A stretch of DNA of 64,000 nt from Sphingomonadales bacterium UBA2683 (GCA_002354635.1 DELZ01000001.1:1-64000), one strand, 5' to 3'; counted from the stretch's first letter, positions 24,819 to 34,023 are shown. The notes: generated by a model not told the origin, from the letters alone. Numbers and translations are program-made.

Positions 24819-27470
24819 ATGATGACAGCGGGTGGGGTCGACGGGAAAACGCCGCTCGGGCAAGAAGGGCTCGACCCCACCTTGCAGTTATACAACAGAC
24901 GCATGGCCCAGCGCAGGCACGTTTTTGCTCAGTCTGCCATCCGGCGCGAGCGCCTCTCGCATGAGGCCCATCAAGGTGCGAAGGCGCTCGTCTACTGCGC
25001 ACCCAGCGGCTTTGGGAAATCGACGCAGTTGGCGATCATGGCAGAAGATGCAGGTTCCGGGAACGCAGCTTACCTTAGCCTCGCTGAGTTCGAAACTGCG
25101 GAGGGCAGCGATGGTTCGTGTGTAGAACGTGTGATGCAGGCCATCCTCGATCAGTTGTCGGGACCGGATGCGCCGCAAACAAAGGGCGTGCACGAGGGAG
25201 AGGCTGTACTGTTCGCCCGGCTTTGGAAAACCGAGCAGCCAATCTTGTTGTGTTTCGACGAATTTATACCGGCTTTTGCTGACTTGGCGGAGCGGATTAT
25301 CTGCGAGACGCCTTCCAGCGTCAAACTTGCCTTCGCCCCCATTGGCGTGGAGTTTTTGTCACGGCTCGCTCTTTTGCCCGGGGTCGTAAGAATGCGGTCG
25401 GAAAGCTTAGCATTCAACGAAGCCGAGATAGATGAACTTGCCCTTCTATCGGGGGCGCCATGGTCCACTGAACGCGCTTTGGAACTGACTGGCGGCTGGC
25501 CCGCATTGCTGCGTTTCGCTGTCGACCGAGCCGAGCCATTATCTTCGCCCATACAGTGGCCAGAAGTGCAGAACTTCTTGCATAACGACGTGTTTGCCAA
25601 ATTGACCGTCGAAGAACGGGAAGTTCTGCGTAACGCCTCAATCTTGCAAACGGTTACACCGGAAAGCTATCGCTATGTTTTTAAAGCGAATTCGGACCTA
25701 GAACATTGGCTCAAGCGCCTGAGCGCTGTCCATGGTGTGCTGGTTGCAGGGCTGGCGAATGATGGGGAGAAGTTAGTAATGCTCCCGGTGCTCCGCGATT
25801 TTCTGCGCGAGGAGTTGCGCGTACTCATGCCAGACCGAATTTCCTATTTGTTGAAGCGCATCGCCTACTGGCATTGGCGACAAGGCGAATACCGCGAGAC
25901 GATAACTGCTGCTTTGGATGCCCACGACCATCGCTGGGCGCACCGGGTAAGCGCAGGCGTGCTTATCGATATTGCATTACGACAGGGAGAAATTGCGGGT
26001 CTACGAGAATGGTTCGCTTCGGTTCCTCGTGACCAGTTGAATCGCCTGCCAGCCTTGGCATTCGGCTATGCCTGGACGATGTATTTCAGCCAGCAGGCGC
26101 AGGTGGCAGACGAAGTGCTCGAAGGCATGGCCGCAACTGAATACGCCGGCCAGAACCTCTACGGCCAACCCAGGGGTTGGCCCGAACTCGTATTCGCTAT
26201 TGGCAAGGCGACACATGATGAATTGGATGAAAGCACCAGACTATGCCACCAATGGATCGATAGTTTTGGAGAGGATAACGAGGTTGGCGCAGGCGCGGCT
26301 TATACCTGCTTAGCATTTATCGCTGCGAGCGAGCGGCAATTCGAAGATCTGTCGAAGCTTTCTCGGAAGGCTTTCTCAATCAATCGATACGCGCGTCAGC
26401 GTTACGCTTCGGGTTGGCTTTCGGCCACCAACGTGCTCGCGGCGATGCGGAGCGGCGAGATGCTACGGGCTCGTACACTCGTAAAACAATCGCGCGAGAG
26501 CTCTGATATCGCTGTTGAACGTTCGCCTTTCGCGTCAAATCTCCTGCAGGCGTTCGAATATCAACTTTGCGAGGAGATCAAAGAAGGTGTCATGCCAGAG
26601 GGGCTCGAACACGACGCCATTAATTTCGCAATGGAATATGGGGTGGTGGATGTGCTCGCCGGAGTGACCCAGGCTGCGGCAAGGCGGATGGCGTTGAAGG
26701 GACTAACAACTGAGGCATTTGCCCTGATGGAAAAGGTCCGCGCCACGGCTCACCGCCGCCAATTGCCCCGCTTACGTTATCTGGCGGAAATCAATCTCGC
26801 CGAATTTCACTTGCTGGAGGACGGAGCGGACGCAGACGTTAATCTGCCCAAGCCCAACGCTGCGATCCTTTCGGCCAACCAGCTCCAGGCGTTGGATGCG
26901 CGCCTCGCCCGTGTGCGAGCGCTCATCGAGATCGGCAAGTCGCGTTTCGGGCTTGCTGAACAGCACGCCCGTCTCGCGTTGCGCGAGGCGGGCACAATGG
27001 GCGACTTGCGTGCGGCGGCCGCCGCCCAATATTGTCTCGCTACGGCGCTTGTCCTGCTGGGTTCGACTAGGGACGCGGAACGTGCTTTTCGCGAAGCGGA
27101 AGAACTCGTAGCACTGAATGGCTGCCGCACGACACGTGAGTGGATGATGGCACTGCTCCTTCGCATCGTGCCAGAAACGATACAGTTCTTCGATACAATC
27201 GGGCGTAAGGGCGAAGCGCTTCATTCGATGGAGCCGAGCGTCGGCTCCTCAGATAAGGGCCTCGTGCCGGTTCTGGCAGGGCGGCTTACCCGCAAGCAAT
27301 ATCTTGTCCTCCAATATATTGCCCGGGGCATGACGAACAAGGAAATCGCAGCACAACTCTCGATCAGCGAAAGCGGCGCGAAATGGCATGTCAAGCGGCT
27401 GTTCGAACGCTTCGGTGTCTCTAAGCGGAGTCAGTTGGTCGCCACCGCGCAGGCAAAAAACTTACTATAG
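24819..27470 (+). CDS. alkS: MalT/AlkS-like LuxR-family ATP-binding activator
   Basis: An 883-aa STAND-type regulator. Walker A is APSGFGKST at about residues 61-69, followed by an ATPase domain (LLCFDEF resembling Walker B), a long alpha-helical TPR-like region (about 330-790), and a C-terminal LuxR HTH (LTRKQYLVLQYIARGMTNKEIAAQLSISESGAKWHVKRLFERFGV). Length and layout equal AlkS, the alkane-responsive activator of the Pseudomonas alk operon (about 882 aa). The start at 24819 has AAGAGGAA upstream. Being encoded inside the operon it may activate, it could act through positive autoregulation. Confidence 0.88.
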   Translation: MMTAGGVDGKTPLGQEGLDPTLQLYNRRMAQRRHVFAQSAIRRERLSHEAHQGAKALVYCAPSGFGKSTQLAIMAEDAGSGNAAYLSLAEFETAEGSDGSCVERVMQAILDQLSGPDAPQTKGVHEGEAVLFARLWKTEQPILLCFDEFIPAFADLAERIICETPSSVKLAFAPIGVEFLSRLALLPGVVRMRSESLAFNEAEIDELALLSGAPWSTERALELTGGWPALLRFAVDRAEPLSSPIQWPEVQNFLHNDVFAKLTVEEREVLRNASILQTVTPESYRYVFKANSDLEHWLKRLSAVHGVLVAGLANDGEKLVMLPVLRDFLREELRVLMPDRISYLLKRIAYWHWRQGEYRETITAALDAHDHRWAHRVSAGVLIDIALRQGEIAGLREWFASVPRDQLNRLPALAFGYAWTMYFSQQAQVADEVLEGMAATEYAGQNLYGQPRGWPELVFAIGKATHDELDESTRLCHQWIDSFGEDNEVGAGAAYTCLAFIAASERQFEDLSKLSRKAFSINRYARQRYASGWLSATNVLAAMRSGEMLRARTLVKQSRESSDIAVERSPFASNLLQAFEYQLCEEIKEGVMPEGLEHDAINFAMEYGVVDVLAGVTQAAARRMALKGLTTEAFALMEKVRATAHRRQLPRLRYLAEINLAEFHLLEDGADADVNLPKPNAAILSANQLQALDARLARVRALIEIGKSRFGLAEQHARLALREAGTMGDLRAAAAAQYCLATALVLLGSTRDAERAFREAEELVALNGCRTTREWMMALLLRIVPETIQFFDTIGRKGEALHSMEPSVGSSDKGLVPVLAGRLTRKQYLVLQYIARGMTNKEIAAQLSISESGAKWHVKRLFERFGVSKRSQLVATAQAKNLL

Positions 27471-27488
27471 GTACAAGGAAAATACTTC

Positions 27489-28679
27489 ATGCAATCAATT
27501 AAGAGAATTGTAATCATTGGGAGCGGGACTGCTGGGATCAATCTAGCGCTAAATCTGCGCCAGAACGGTTTCGCAGGGAATGTCACGGTATTTGGTACCG
27601 AGCATCACGATCCCTATCAACGTCCGCCGCTTTCGAAGAACTGGTTGCTATCCGATAACGATCCCAGCCCCATTCCGTTGCGTCCAGCGAGCGCTCTTGA
27701 GGAAAATGAAATCGTGCTCAGGCTGGGCCAGGAGGTTGCCCTGATCGACCGCAAACGTGCTGTGATTGTGACCGAAACTGGCGAGGAAATTCCTTATGAT
27801 AGGTTAGTATTCGCCACGGGTGCCGCGCCGCGTCGGCTCGACGTGCCGGGGGCGGATCTGAAAGGTGTTTTCTATTTGCGCAGCCTGGATGATGCTGCGG
27901 CGCTGCGGCGCGCGATGCGCGATAATTTGTCGGCCGAAGCGGTCGTTGTAGGCGCTGGGGTGATTGGCCTTGAAGTCGCCTCGGCATTTACCACCCTTAA
28001 TAGACCCGTGACGGTGGTCGAGGCGGGTGCACGCGTCCTTGCTCGGGTCGCATCGGTTTCGGTCGCGGCGCAAGTGACGCAACGACTGGAAAAGGCGGGC
28101 ATACACTTCCTGTTTGAAAAGGCGGTCGCCCGGATCGAAGGCGAGTCCGGTTCGGTAAAAGCTTTGGAGCTAGCCGATGGAACTCGATTGCCCGCCCAGC
28201 TGGTTATCATTGGAATTGGAGCGGTGCCACAGGAAAGCCTTGCACTCAAGGCTGGACTTACGTGCGATGACGGTATACTGGTGGATGAGGAAATGCGCAC
28301 GTCGGATGAGCACATTTATGCAATTGGTGATTGCGCGCGGGGGCCGAATGAATTCGCGCGAGGCAAAGTCCGGATCGAGACGATCCATAACGCTATGCAT
28401 CAGGCGAAATTGGCGGCCGCCAGCCTGTGTGATAAACCCGCTCCCGCTCCGGCCGTGCCGCGTTTTTGGTCCGACCTTGCTGGCATGAAGCTTCAGGGTC
28501 TCGGCATTCACTCCGATTCGGAAGTGATCGAGGAGCAACATGGGGAGAGCGAGGATACCGGCGAATATCATCATTTCGAGAACGGCCAACTCGTCGCGAC
28601 CGAAACAATCAATCTCCCAATGCGGCAGAACGAGTTCGCCTCGCTTATCGTATCCCGAGCTCGTGCTGACACCGAATAG
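27489..28679 (+). CDS. alkT: Rubredoxin reductase AlkT
   Basis: A 396-aa FAD-dependent reductase passing electrons from NAD(P)H to rubredoxin. The FAD-binding fold is IVIIGSGTAGINLALNLR at the N-terminus with PYQRPPLSKNWL. The NAD-binding fold is AVVVGAGVIGLEVAS at about 155. The second FAD motif is HIYAIGDCARG, and a C-terminal reductase domain follows. The gap to alkS is 18 bp. It completes the electron chain AlkT-AlkG-AlkB. Confidence 0.94.
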   Translation: MQSIKRIVIIGSGTAGINLALNLRQNGFAGNVTVFGTEHHDPYQRPPLSKNWLLSDNDPSPIPLRPASALEENEIVLRLGQEVALIDRKRAVIVTETGEEIPYDRLVFATGAAPRRLDVPGADLKGVFYLRSLDDAAALRRAMRDNLSAEAVVVGAGVIGLEVASAFTTLNRPVTVVEAGARVLARVASVSVAAQVTQRLEKAGIHFLFEKAVARIEGESGSVKALELADGTRLPAQLVIIGIGAVPQESLALKAGLTCDDGILVDEEMRTSDEHIYAIGDCARGPNEFARGKVRIETIHNAMHQAKLAAASLCDKPAPAPAVPRFWSDLAGMKLQGLGIHSDSEVIEEQHGESEDTGEYHHFENGQLVATETINLPMRQNEFASLIVSRARADTE

Positions 28680-28737
28680 TCTGTGAGTTGTTCCCCGTCA
28701 GCACTTATGTCACCAAATTGATGTTGTGATTTAAGGA

Positions 28738-28944
28738 GTGTTTTGGTTTCATCGTAGTGACGAAGGAACGAAGCTCACGGCAAATCAAACTTCATTTCGA
28801 ACGATGTTGGATGATCATCTGAAAGAACGAGCAACAAAGATGTTGGGGCAAGATAAAATGTCGAAAGAGGCCATATCGGAAGCATTGGGCTATACCGACC
28901 GGACCAGTTTTAGCCATGCGTGCAGACGGTGGTTCGACATTTGA
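28738..28944 (+). pseudogene. AraC-family regulator, C-terminal HTH remnant
   Basis: Only about 60 residues remain: LTANQTSFRTMLDDHLKERATKMLGQDKMSKEAISEALGYTDRTSFSHACRRWFDI. This is the second HTH of an AraC-type DNA-binding domain. The first HTH and effector domain are missing. Some AraC-family proteins regulate alkane or fatty-acid genes, but with only this fragment no role is likely. Confidence 0.78.
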
Positions 28945-29025
28945 GGGCCACCTCGAAAACCAGGCCCTTCCCTTGGGGATTAAAATCCGGTTCAAGGATG
29001 CTGAGGCAGCGAGGGAACTTGGATC

Positions 29026-29433
29026 ATAGGCCAGCTGGGGTTTTTTGATTTGCAGCAGCGGCATTAAGGTCTGGACGCAAAGTCTGATCCTTTAGTGGCG
29101 ATATTGGTAGCGGTGCCGTTTGAGCTGTTCCGCGTGAAGCTGAAGGCGGCCCTGGTGAAAAGCGGTCTACCCAAAACGGCGGATGATCGCAAGAATGCGG
29201 CGGGCCGCAAGCCTTGGGATGAAGTGCTGATCTTCAAGGCCTTGGTGTTGCAGGCGCTCTACAATTTGTCGGACGATGCGATGGAATATCAGCTGCGGGA
29301 CCGGCTCTCCTTCATACGGTTTGTTGGCCTTGGCCTTGAGGACGCGGTGTCCAATGCCAAGACGCTATGGCTGTACCGCAAGGCGCTGGTCAAAGCGGGA
29401 GCGATTGAAGGCCTGTTCCATCAGTTTGACAGC
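29026..29433 (+). pseudogene. IS5-family transposase, N-terminal remnant
   Basis: Homology begins at a decayed start (ATA 29026: GQLGFFDLQQRH), hits TAA at 29065, then continues LDAKSDPLVAI, VPFELFRVKLKAAL, AGRKPWDEVLIFKALVLQALYNLSDDAMEYQLRDRLSF and FVGLGLEDAVSNAKTLWLYRKALVKAGAIEGLFHQFD. It ends abruptly near 29431, where a hairpin (AGCACGC…GCGTGCT, 29431-29463) follows. The catalytic core is gone. Confidence 0.85.
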
Positions 29434-29578
29434 ACGCGTCACTGCTGTGAATGGCAGCGTGCTCAAAACATGTTATAGCAACTGTATCGTTCACGCTGTT
29501 TGCTCCATCCCGTTTATTTGTGAGCGACACAACGCGTTTAGTATCCGACGGAAAAAAATTTGTGGAATTCCGAAAGCT

Positions 29579-29806
29579 CTAGCTTGTAGCGTCGAGCGAC
29601 GTCTTTGAGGTGATCCATCCGTTAATATCGCTTTCTAGCCACCTGACGCTGTAACCGCCTATTGAATGAGGCTTGGGAAATTTCCCATCTTCCATCCACC
29701 GATAGATGGTTGATCGTCCTAGTCCGACACGGTGCTGGACTTCTTTCAGACGGAGCAAACGTGCCGCAGGCGGATCTGGCAGTTTATTTGGCTCAATATC
29801 AAGCAT
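29579..29806 (-). CDS. AlpA-type helix-turn-helix regulator / excisionase-like protein
   Basis: The 75-aa MerR-like HTH protein has ARLLRLKEVQHRVGLGRSTIYRWMEDGKFPKPHSIGGYSVRWLESDINGWI, the full AlpA pattern, known from prophages and integrative elements as activators of excision or integrase genes. The start at 29806 overlaps the end of the upstream repressor gene and has GGAGGCGG before it. Its place next to conjugation genes suggests control of an integrative conjugative element. No integrase is seen in the window. Confidence 0.85.
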   Translation of the reverse strand: MLDIEPNKLPDPPAARLLRLKEVQHRVGLGRSTIYRWMEDGKFPKPHSIGGYSVRWLESDINGWITSKTSLDATS

Positions 29807-30290
29807 ATCCGCCTCCATGTGCGCGATCGAAGCCATCGCCCAGAAGCGTATCCTTCCGGGCGAGGTCGTCCATGTGCTCAGCGAGCAGTCGCGCGACGCG
29901 TTGAGCAGTCCCCTTCGCCCAATGCGGTTTGACACCGTGGAGGTGATCACCAAGCTGGGTTTCTAGGACATCTGGCAAATGGCGAACCAGTTCTTCAAAA
30001 AACAAGGCTAGGTCCGTTTGCATCCAGCGTGATGCCTTGTCCTGATCTGAAGCCAGATAAAGAAGCAAATGGGCATGCGGCGATGCGCCGCTACCATATA
30101 ATATACGCAAGGCTTCACTTACGGTAGCTTCGCGCTTGCCTGCCAGAATACGGCGCATCGTGCCCCGGTCTATTTGAGCCTCGCTAGCAATGCGCACTTG
30201 AGAACGGCCTGATGTCGATGCTGCCTGATTGAGCAGCTTAGATACACCGGCCTTAATATGCGCTTCGGAAATTCCATTGGTTTCGGTCAT
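29799..30290 (-). CDS. Helix-turn-helix repressor-like protein
   Basis: A 163-aa protein with a Cro/CI-like or TraJ-like HTH: KAGVSKLLNQAASTSGRSQVRIASEAQIDRGTMRRILAGKREATVSEALRILY (about residues 12-64). The C-terminal part (LFFEELVRHLPDVLETQLGDHLHGVKPHWAKGTAQRVARLLAEHMDDLARK) has no family I recognise. The ATG at 30290 is chosen by spacing from AGG. It overlaps the AlpA-like gene and is divergent from the tra operon, so it is a plausible tra repressor acting on the inverted repeat pair between them. Confidence 0.75.
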   Translation of the reverse strand: MTETNGISEAHIKAGVSKLLNQAASTSGRSQVRIASEAQIDRGTMRRILAGKREATVSEALRILYGSGASPHAHLLLYLASDQDKASRWMQTDLALFFEELVRHLPDVLETQLGDHLHGVKPHWAKGTAQRVARLLAEHMDDLARKDTLLGDGFDRAHGGGYA

Positions 30291-30651
30291 GTTATTCATC
30301 CTGTCTTTAAGAGAACGAATCACCTTATATCTTGAAGGCGCACCTGTAGGAAAACAAAAAGAACATAAATAGAACAAATAGGAAATTACGAATCAACTGA
30401 TCCGGGTTTCCTGTTCTGTTAAAAACAGCTTCTGTTTAAATGAGAACAACTGCTGTGCTGGCCTGAACAGTTCCGGGCAGATTAGCGCAATCGCTGTTCG
30501 GCTATGCCCATTTTCCTTCCAAATTGTCGCTTTTAGCTTGGGATACATCCAATTTGGCATTTCCTGTTTTCCTACAGGCGGGTCACTGACGCACATAGAA
30601 CATACAGCGAACATATGCTGTTTCATGTTTCTCAAGCGAAAGTGATTTTCC
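30291..30651. promoter_or_regulatory. Divergent control region of the conjugation operon
   Basis: There is no convincing gene (an 88-codon minus frame at 30393-30659 lacks homology). The region contains the inverted repeat CCTGTAGGAAAACA (30343-30356) and TGTTTTCCTACAGG (30565-30578), perfect over 14 bp with 208 nt between. It also has several scattered GAACA/TGTTC words and a smaller dyad ACAGC-N8-GCTGT (30604-30621) just before traA. This looks like an operator array read by the flanking HTH protein. Confidence 0.55.
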
Positions 30652-30960
30652 ATGATCAATACTACCCAAACAAACCGCCGCGCATCCGATTACCTCATTC
30701 CAGCAGCTATAGCGCTTCTCTGTGCAACGGCTGCCTATGCAGGCGCGGACAATACCTTTGATCCAGCGCTGGCAAAATTTACCGACTTTCTAGAAGGTTC
30801 TGGCGGTAAGATCATTACCGTTCTTAGCCTGGCAGCCGGTCTCATTGGATTAGCGTCTGGGCGTTTTTCCCTCGGGCAGATCGCCGTTCCCGTCGGCGTC
30901 GGTATCGGCGTAGGGACCGGCGTTCCCATCGTCACCTCTGTTGTCACGGCGGTCATTTAA
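30652..30960 (+). CDS. traA: TraA-like pilin precursor
   Basis: The 102-aa protein has an N-terminal signal region (YLIPAAIALLCATAAYA before GADNTFDPAL) and two hydrophobic segments (about 54-68 and 76-100) separated by a short basic loop (SGRFSLGQ). This matches F-type pilin, the subunit of the conjugative pilus stored in the inner membrane. It is the first gene of the tra operon, right before traL. The assignment depends on position and topology, since pilins vary greatly. Confidence 0.78.
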   Translation: MINTTQTNRRASDYLIPAAIALLCATAAYAGADNTFDPALAKFTDFLEGSGGKIITVLSLAAGLIGLASGRFSLGQIAVPVGVGIGVGTGVPIVTSVVTAVI

Positions 30961-30990
30961 CGGCTGCGACCGGCAAGGAGGGTGGTACAA

Positions 30991-31278
30991 ATGGCTGACA
31001 GATATCTTTTACCCCGGCGGCTTGATGATCCTGAACTCATCGGATTTTGGACAATCGACGAGTTTCTTGGGCTTATCGTCCCGTTCGCCTGGGGCATATT
31101 AGCGCAGCATATTTTTGTAGGAATTGCTTTAGCATTTGTCGCCTGGTTTGCCCTTCGAAAAGCAAAATCCGGCGGTGCGAGCGCGCAGCTCCTCCATGCT
31201 GTCTACTGGTATCTACCCGGATCGTTTCTGGGATTGAAAGCCACGCCGCCCTCCCACTGCCGACTTCTGGCCGGTTGA
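30991..31278 (+). CDS. traL: TraL-like pilus assembly protein
   Basis: A 95-aa inner-membrane protein of the VirB3-like group. The conserved start RYLLPRRLDDPELIGFWTIDEFLGLIVPF is followed by two membrane segments. The ATG at 30991 is used because a GGAGG box lies about 10 bp upstream, while the GTG at 30982 nearly overlaps it. Confidence 0.88.
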   Translation: MADRYLLPRRLDDPELIGFWTIDEFLGLIVPFAWGILAQHIFVGIALAFVAWFALRKAKSGGASAQLLHAVYWYLPGSFLGLKATPPSHCRLLAG

Positions 31279-31289
31279 AGGAGGAGTAG

Positions 31290-31886
31290 ATGGAAGCTCA
31301 AATAGCACATCAATCAGCGCAGCGCCTGCTCCGGCAGCGCAACTGGCTAGCCCTCTTAGCTGCGGGACTAGCAGTGACAAGTCTGGTCGCCATTGCAGCT
31401 GGATCAATGCAGCCGCGTGAAATCGTGCTGGTACCTGTAACCGGACAATCGCTGACTTTATCGAGCGCAGGCGTGTCCCGTGAATATTTGGAGCTCGTCA
31501 CCCGCGATACCGCTCTCATGCTGCTCAACCGCAGCCCCGAAGGGCTTGATTACTGGATGGAGCAGATTCTCAAACTAGCCGATCCCAGCGCCCATGGGCG
31601 CCTCAAATCAGAATTGGTCAAAATCGTTTCCGAGCAGCGCGGCTCCGATATTGCCCAGGCATTTGTCATCCGTTCGCTTGTCATCGACCCAAAAGAACTC
31701 AAGTCTGAAGTGACCGGAACGCTCAAGACGTTTGTCGGCGCGCAGGTGATCGCTAGCGAGGAGCGTAAATTTGTCTTTAGCTGGACATATTCCGGCCTTC
31801 GGCTTGCGCTGACCGGTTTTGCGCAGGTCCCAACCGATGCCGACAAAAAGATCAATCAACAGCCCAATCAAAAGGATGCCTCATGA
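31290..31886 (+). CDS. traE: TraE-like conjugation protein
   Basis: The 198-aa protein is anchored by one N-terminal membrane segment (WLALLAAGLAVTSLVAIAA, about 19-37). The periplasmic VirB8-like domain begins MQPREIVLVPVTGQSL and includes SREYLELVTRDTALMLLNRSPEGLDYWMEQIL, typical of TraE of F-type systems. It is an inner-membrane scaffold component. The stop overlaps traK by 4 bp. Confidence 0.9.
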   Translation: MEAQIAHQSAQRLLRQRNWLALLAAGLAVTSLVAIAAGSMQPREIVLVPVTGQSLTLSSAGVSREYLELVTRDTALMLLNRSPEGLDYWMEQILKLADPSAHGRLKSELVKIVSEQRGSDIAQAFVIRSLVIDPKELKSEVTGTLKTFVGAQVIASEERKFVFSWTYSGLRLALTGFAQVPTDADKKINQQPNQKDAS

Positions 31887-32707
31887 TCAGTATGTTTTCA
31901 TTCGCGCCCGCCTGTCTGTTCGGCAGCGGCATGGCGAGCATTAGCTGGGGAGCGACCAGACACCCGGACACCGGGCTCAAAACGCTCGGAGCAGCGCTTC
32001 TTGTCGCCGCCACCTCTCTCGCCGCTACCCCTGCACTGGCTGACCAGTTTGTCGAAGCGGCGGACAATGCGAAGATAGACTGCACATTATCGCGTGATGA
32101 ACTCACCCGCATAGCGCTAGTTGGCGATGAATTTTCCAGCGTCTCCAAAATTGCTTCTGGCTACCCTTATAATGATTTTGGCGTAACGCACGAACCGGTG
32201 CGCGGCGATATTTATATTTCCGTGCCGCCGAGCTTTGCCGCAAACTCTCTAAGCTTCTTCGCCACCAGCAAACAGGGTTTTGTTTATAAATTCGTATGTC
32301 ACACCGCTCCTGTCGAAGCGCATCAGCTTTTTGTTACCAATCCCGCGCTAGCCAAACCCGAGGCCGAGACATGGGAAAACGAGAGAAGCGAAGACCAGAC
32401 CATCATCGCTTTGATAAAGGCCATGGCGGAGAGCGCTACGCCCCCCGGTTACAGCGTGTATCAGCGCATGATGCGCCCGGTTCGAACGGGCGATATCGAA
32501 GTACAGCTTATTACGGAATATCGCGGCGCTGGCTTTAACGCTCAGCAGTTTATTCTTACCAATCGCGGAAAAACAGAAATCAAGCTCAATGAAGCCGAAC
32601 TCGCCCCCAAATCCGCGCGCGCCATTTCCATAACCCAAAACACACTTAAAGGCGGAACCAGCACATCGGCATATGTGGTCACCGCGACGCGGGGGGCCGT
32701 CCAATGA
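31883..32707 (+). CDS. traK: TraK-like secretin-family protein
   Basis: The 274-aa exported protein has a signal peptide ending SLAATPALA before DQFVEAADNAKIDCTLS. The body contains KFVCHTAPVEAHQLFVTNP and the C-terminal beta-rich domain with ITEYRGAGFNAQQFILTNRGKTEIKLNEAELAP, which fits TraK/VirB9. It forms the outer-membrane core with TraV and TraB. The N-terminus before the hydrophobic core is long (about 35 residues), so the true start may be an internal ATG (31892 or 31931). Confidence 0.87.
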   Translation: MISMFSFAPACLFGSGMASISWGATRHPDTGLKTLGAALLVAATSLAATPALADQFVEAADNAKIDCTLSRDELTRIALVGDEFSSVSKIASGYPYNDFGVTHEPVRGDIYISVPPSFAANSLSFFATSKQGFVYKFVCHTAPVEAHQLFVTNPALAKPEAETWENERSEDQTIIALIKAMAESATPPGYSVYQRMMRPVRTGDIEVQLITEYRGAGFNAQQFILTNRGKTEIKLNEAELAPKSARAISITQNTLKGGTSTSAYVVTATRGAVQ

Positions 32708-34023
32708 ACGAAAACAAAACAAAAGCCCCTGTTCAAAATACCGATGAAAAGCAGGGTAAGGCACGCACGGGTCTCAACAAGCAGATCGCGCGGCGGCAAA
32801 ATATGCTGCTTGCCGGTATCGGCAGTCTCGCTTTGATCGCAGGTGCCTGGTTTCTATTTGCCGGTGACGGCGATGATGCAGCTCAAGACGATAACGGCAT
32901 AGTTACAATTGACGCTGGCAGTCTGGTTAACCGCAATCTCTCCCAGCGCGAGTTTGTCGCGGCTTATGAAAACAGGCTCAATAAACTCACGCAGGATCAA
33001 AAGGCGCTCAAGGAAGCGCAGCTCCCAACCGAAAAAATTGAAGAACAAATAGAAGCTCTTCGACTTGAAAACAGCGAAATGCGCGCCAACGGGCAAGCAG
33101 CCATCGATGCGATTTCAGCAGAAAATGCAGGCCTGAAATCACAGCTGGAAGAAAAAGCCGCGCCGCCGCCCCAAGCAACGCCGCCGACCTACGACCCGCA
33201 AAGCGGCGATTTTAGCCGCCAGTCTGCATCGCTCGGGTCACCCGAAGGTACAGAATTTTCACCCGGTGGCTCTCCGTCCGGCGCAGTAAAAATTCTCAAT
33301 TTTTCCAGCGCAGTGCCAGGATCGAAATCGGCTAAGAAGCGCACATCTGAAACATCACCGCTGCTGGTTGAAGACAGCCCGGAATATCTACCACCCAATA
33401 GCTATGCACCGGCAAAAGTTATTGTTGGCGTTGATGCCTCGGTCGGGGTTGCCAGTCAGAGCGACCCCTTGCCGGTGGTACTCAGGATTACCGGCCCTGC
33501 CCGTTCGGTGGTCAAAAACGGCAAATTGCTTACGACAAAGATCACTGGATGCATCGTCAACGGCGCGGCTCGCGGCGATCTCTCGGCTGAAAAAGTTTAT
33601 GTGAAGCTTGCGCGTATGACCTGCGATCAGCCCGGCGGGCGGGTCGCGGTCAGCGAGGTTAAAGGCTTTATCAGCTTTGCCGGTAAATCCGGCGTGCGCG
33701 GCCGCGTTGTCAGCCGCGAAGGCAATCTCGTCAGTCAGGCCCTGCTTGCCGGGATCGTTGGCGGGTTTGGGCGCGGCTTTTCGGCCAACGCCAACGGCAT
33801 TTTTACCGGCCAGATTGGCACTGACGGGAAACGCGATAGCCTCTCGGGCGCAGACATATTGACCGGCGGCCTTGGCCAGGGCGCAGGAGATGCCGCCGAT
33901 ACCGTCTCCAAATATCTCATCGAACGAGCCGAACAATATCAACCTGTCGTCGAGATGCCGACCGGCATCGATGTCGAGATCGTCTTTCTCGACGGCGTCC
34001 ATGTAAGGAGTGAACAAAAGTGA
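32704..34023 (+). CDS. traB: TraB-like VirB10-family scaffold protein
   Basis: The 439-aa protein has a cytoplasmic start, one membrane segment (NMLLAGIGSLALIAGAWFLFA, about 33-53), a coiled-coil with repeated Glu/Lys/Leu (about 80-150), a Pro-rich linker, and a TraB/VirB10 beta-barrel domain (VDASVGVASQSDPLPVVLRITGPA, KITGCIVNGAARGDLSAEKVYVKLARMTC). It spans both membranes as the energy-sensing scaffold. It overlaps traK by 4 bp and the following dsbC-like gene by 4 bp. Confidence 0.93.
   Translation: MNENKTKAPVQNTDEKQGKARTGLNKQIARRQNMLLAGIGSLALIAGAWFLFAGDGDDAAQDDNGIVTIDAGSLVNRNLSQREFVAAYENRLNKLTQDQKALKEAQLPTEKIEEQIEALRLENSEMRANGQAAIDAISAENAGLKSQLEEKAAPPPQATPPTYDPQSGDFSRQSASLGSPEGTEFSPGGSPSGAVKILNFSSAVPGSKSAKKRTSETSPLLVEDSPEYLPPNSYAPAKVIVGVDASVGVASQSDPLPVVLRITGPARSVVKNGKLLTTKITGCIVNGAARGDLSAEKVYVKLARMTCDQPGGRVAVSEVKGFISFAGKSGVRGRVVSREGNLVSQALLAGIVGGFGRGFSANANGIFTGQIGTDGKRDSLSGADILTGGLGQGAGDAADTVSKYLIERAEQYQPVVEMPTGIDVEIVFLDGVHVRSEQK

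Noticed and set aside
30393..30659. 88-codon minus-strand frame in the tra control region
   Set aside because: Overlaps the traA start and the inverted repeat operators and shows no homology; more likely a chance frame.
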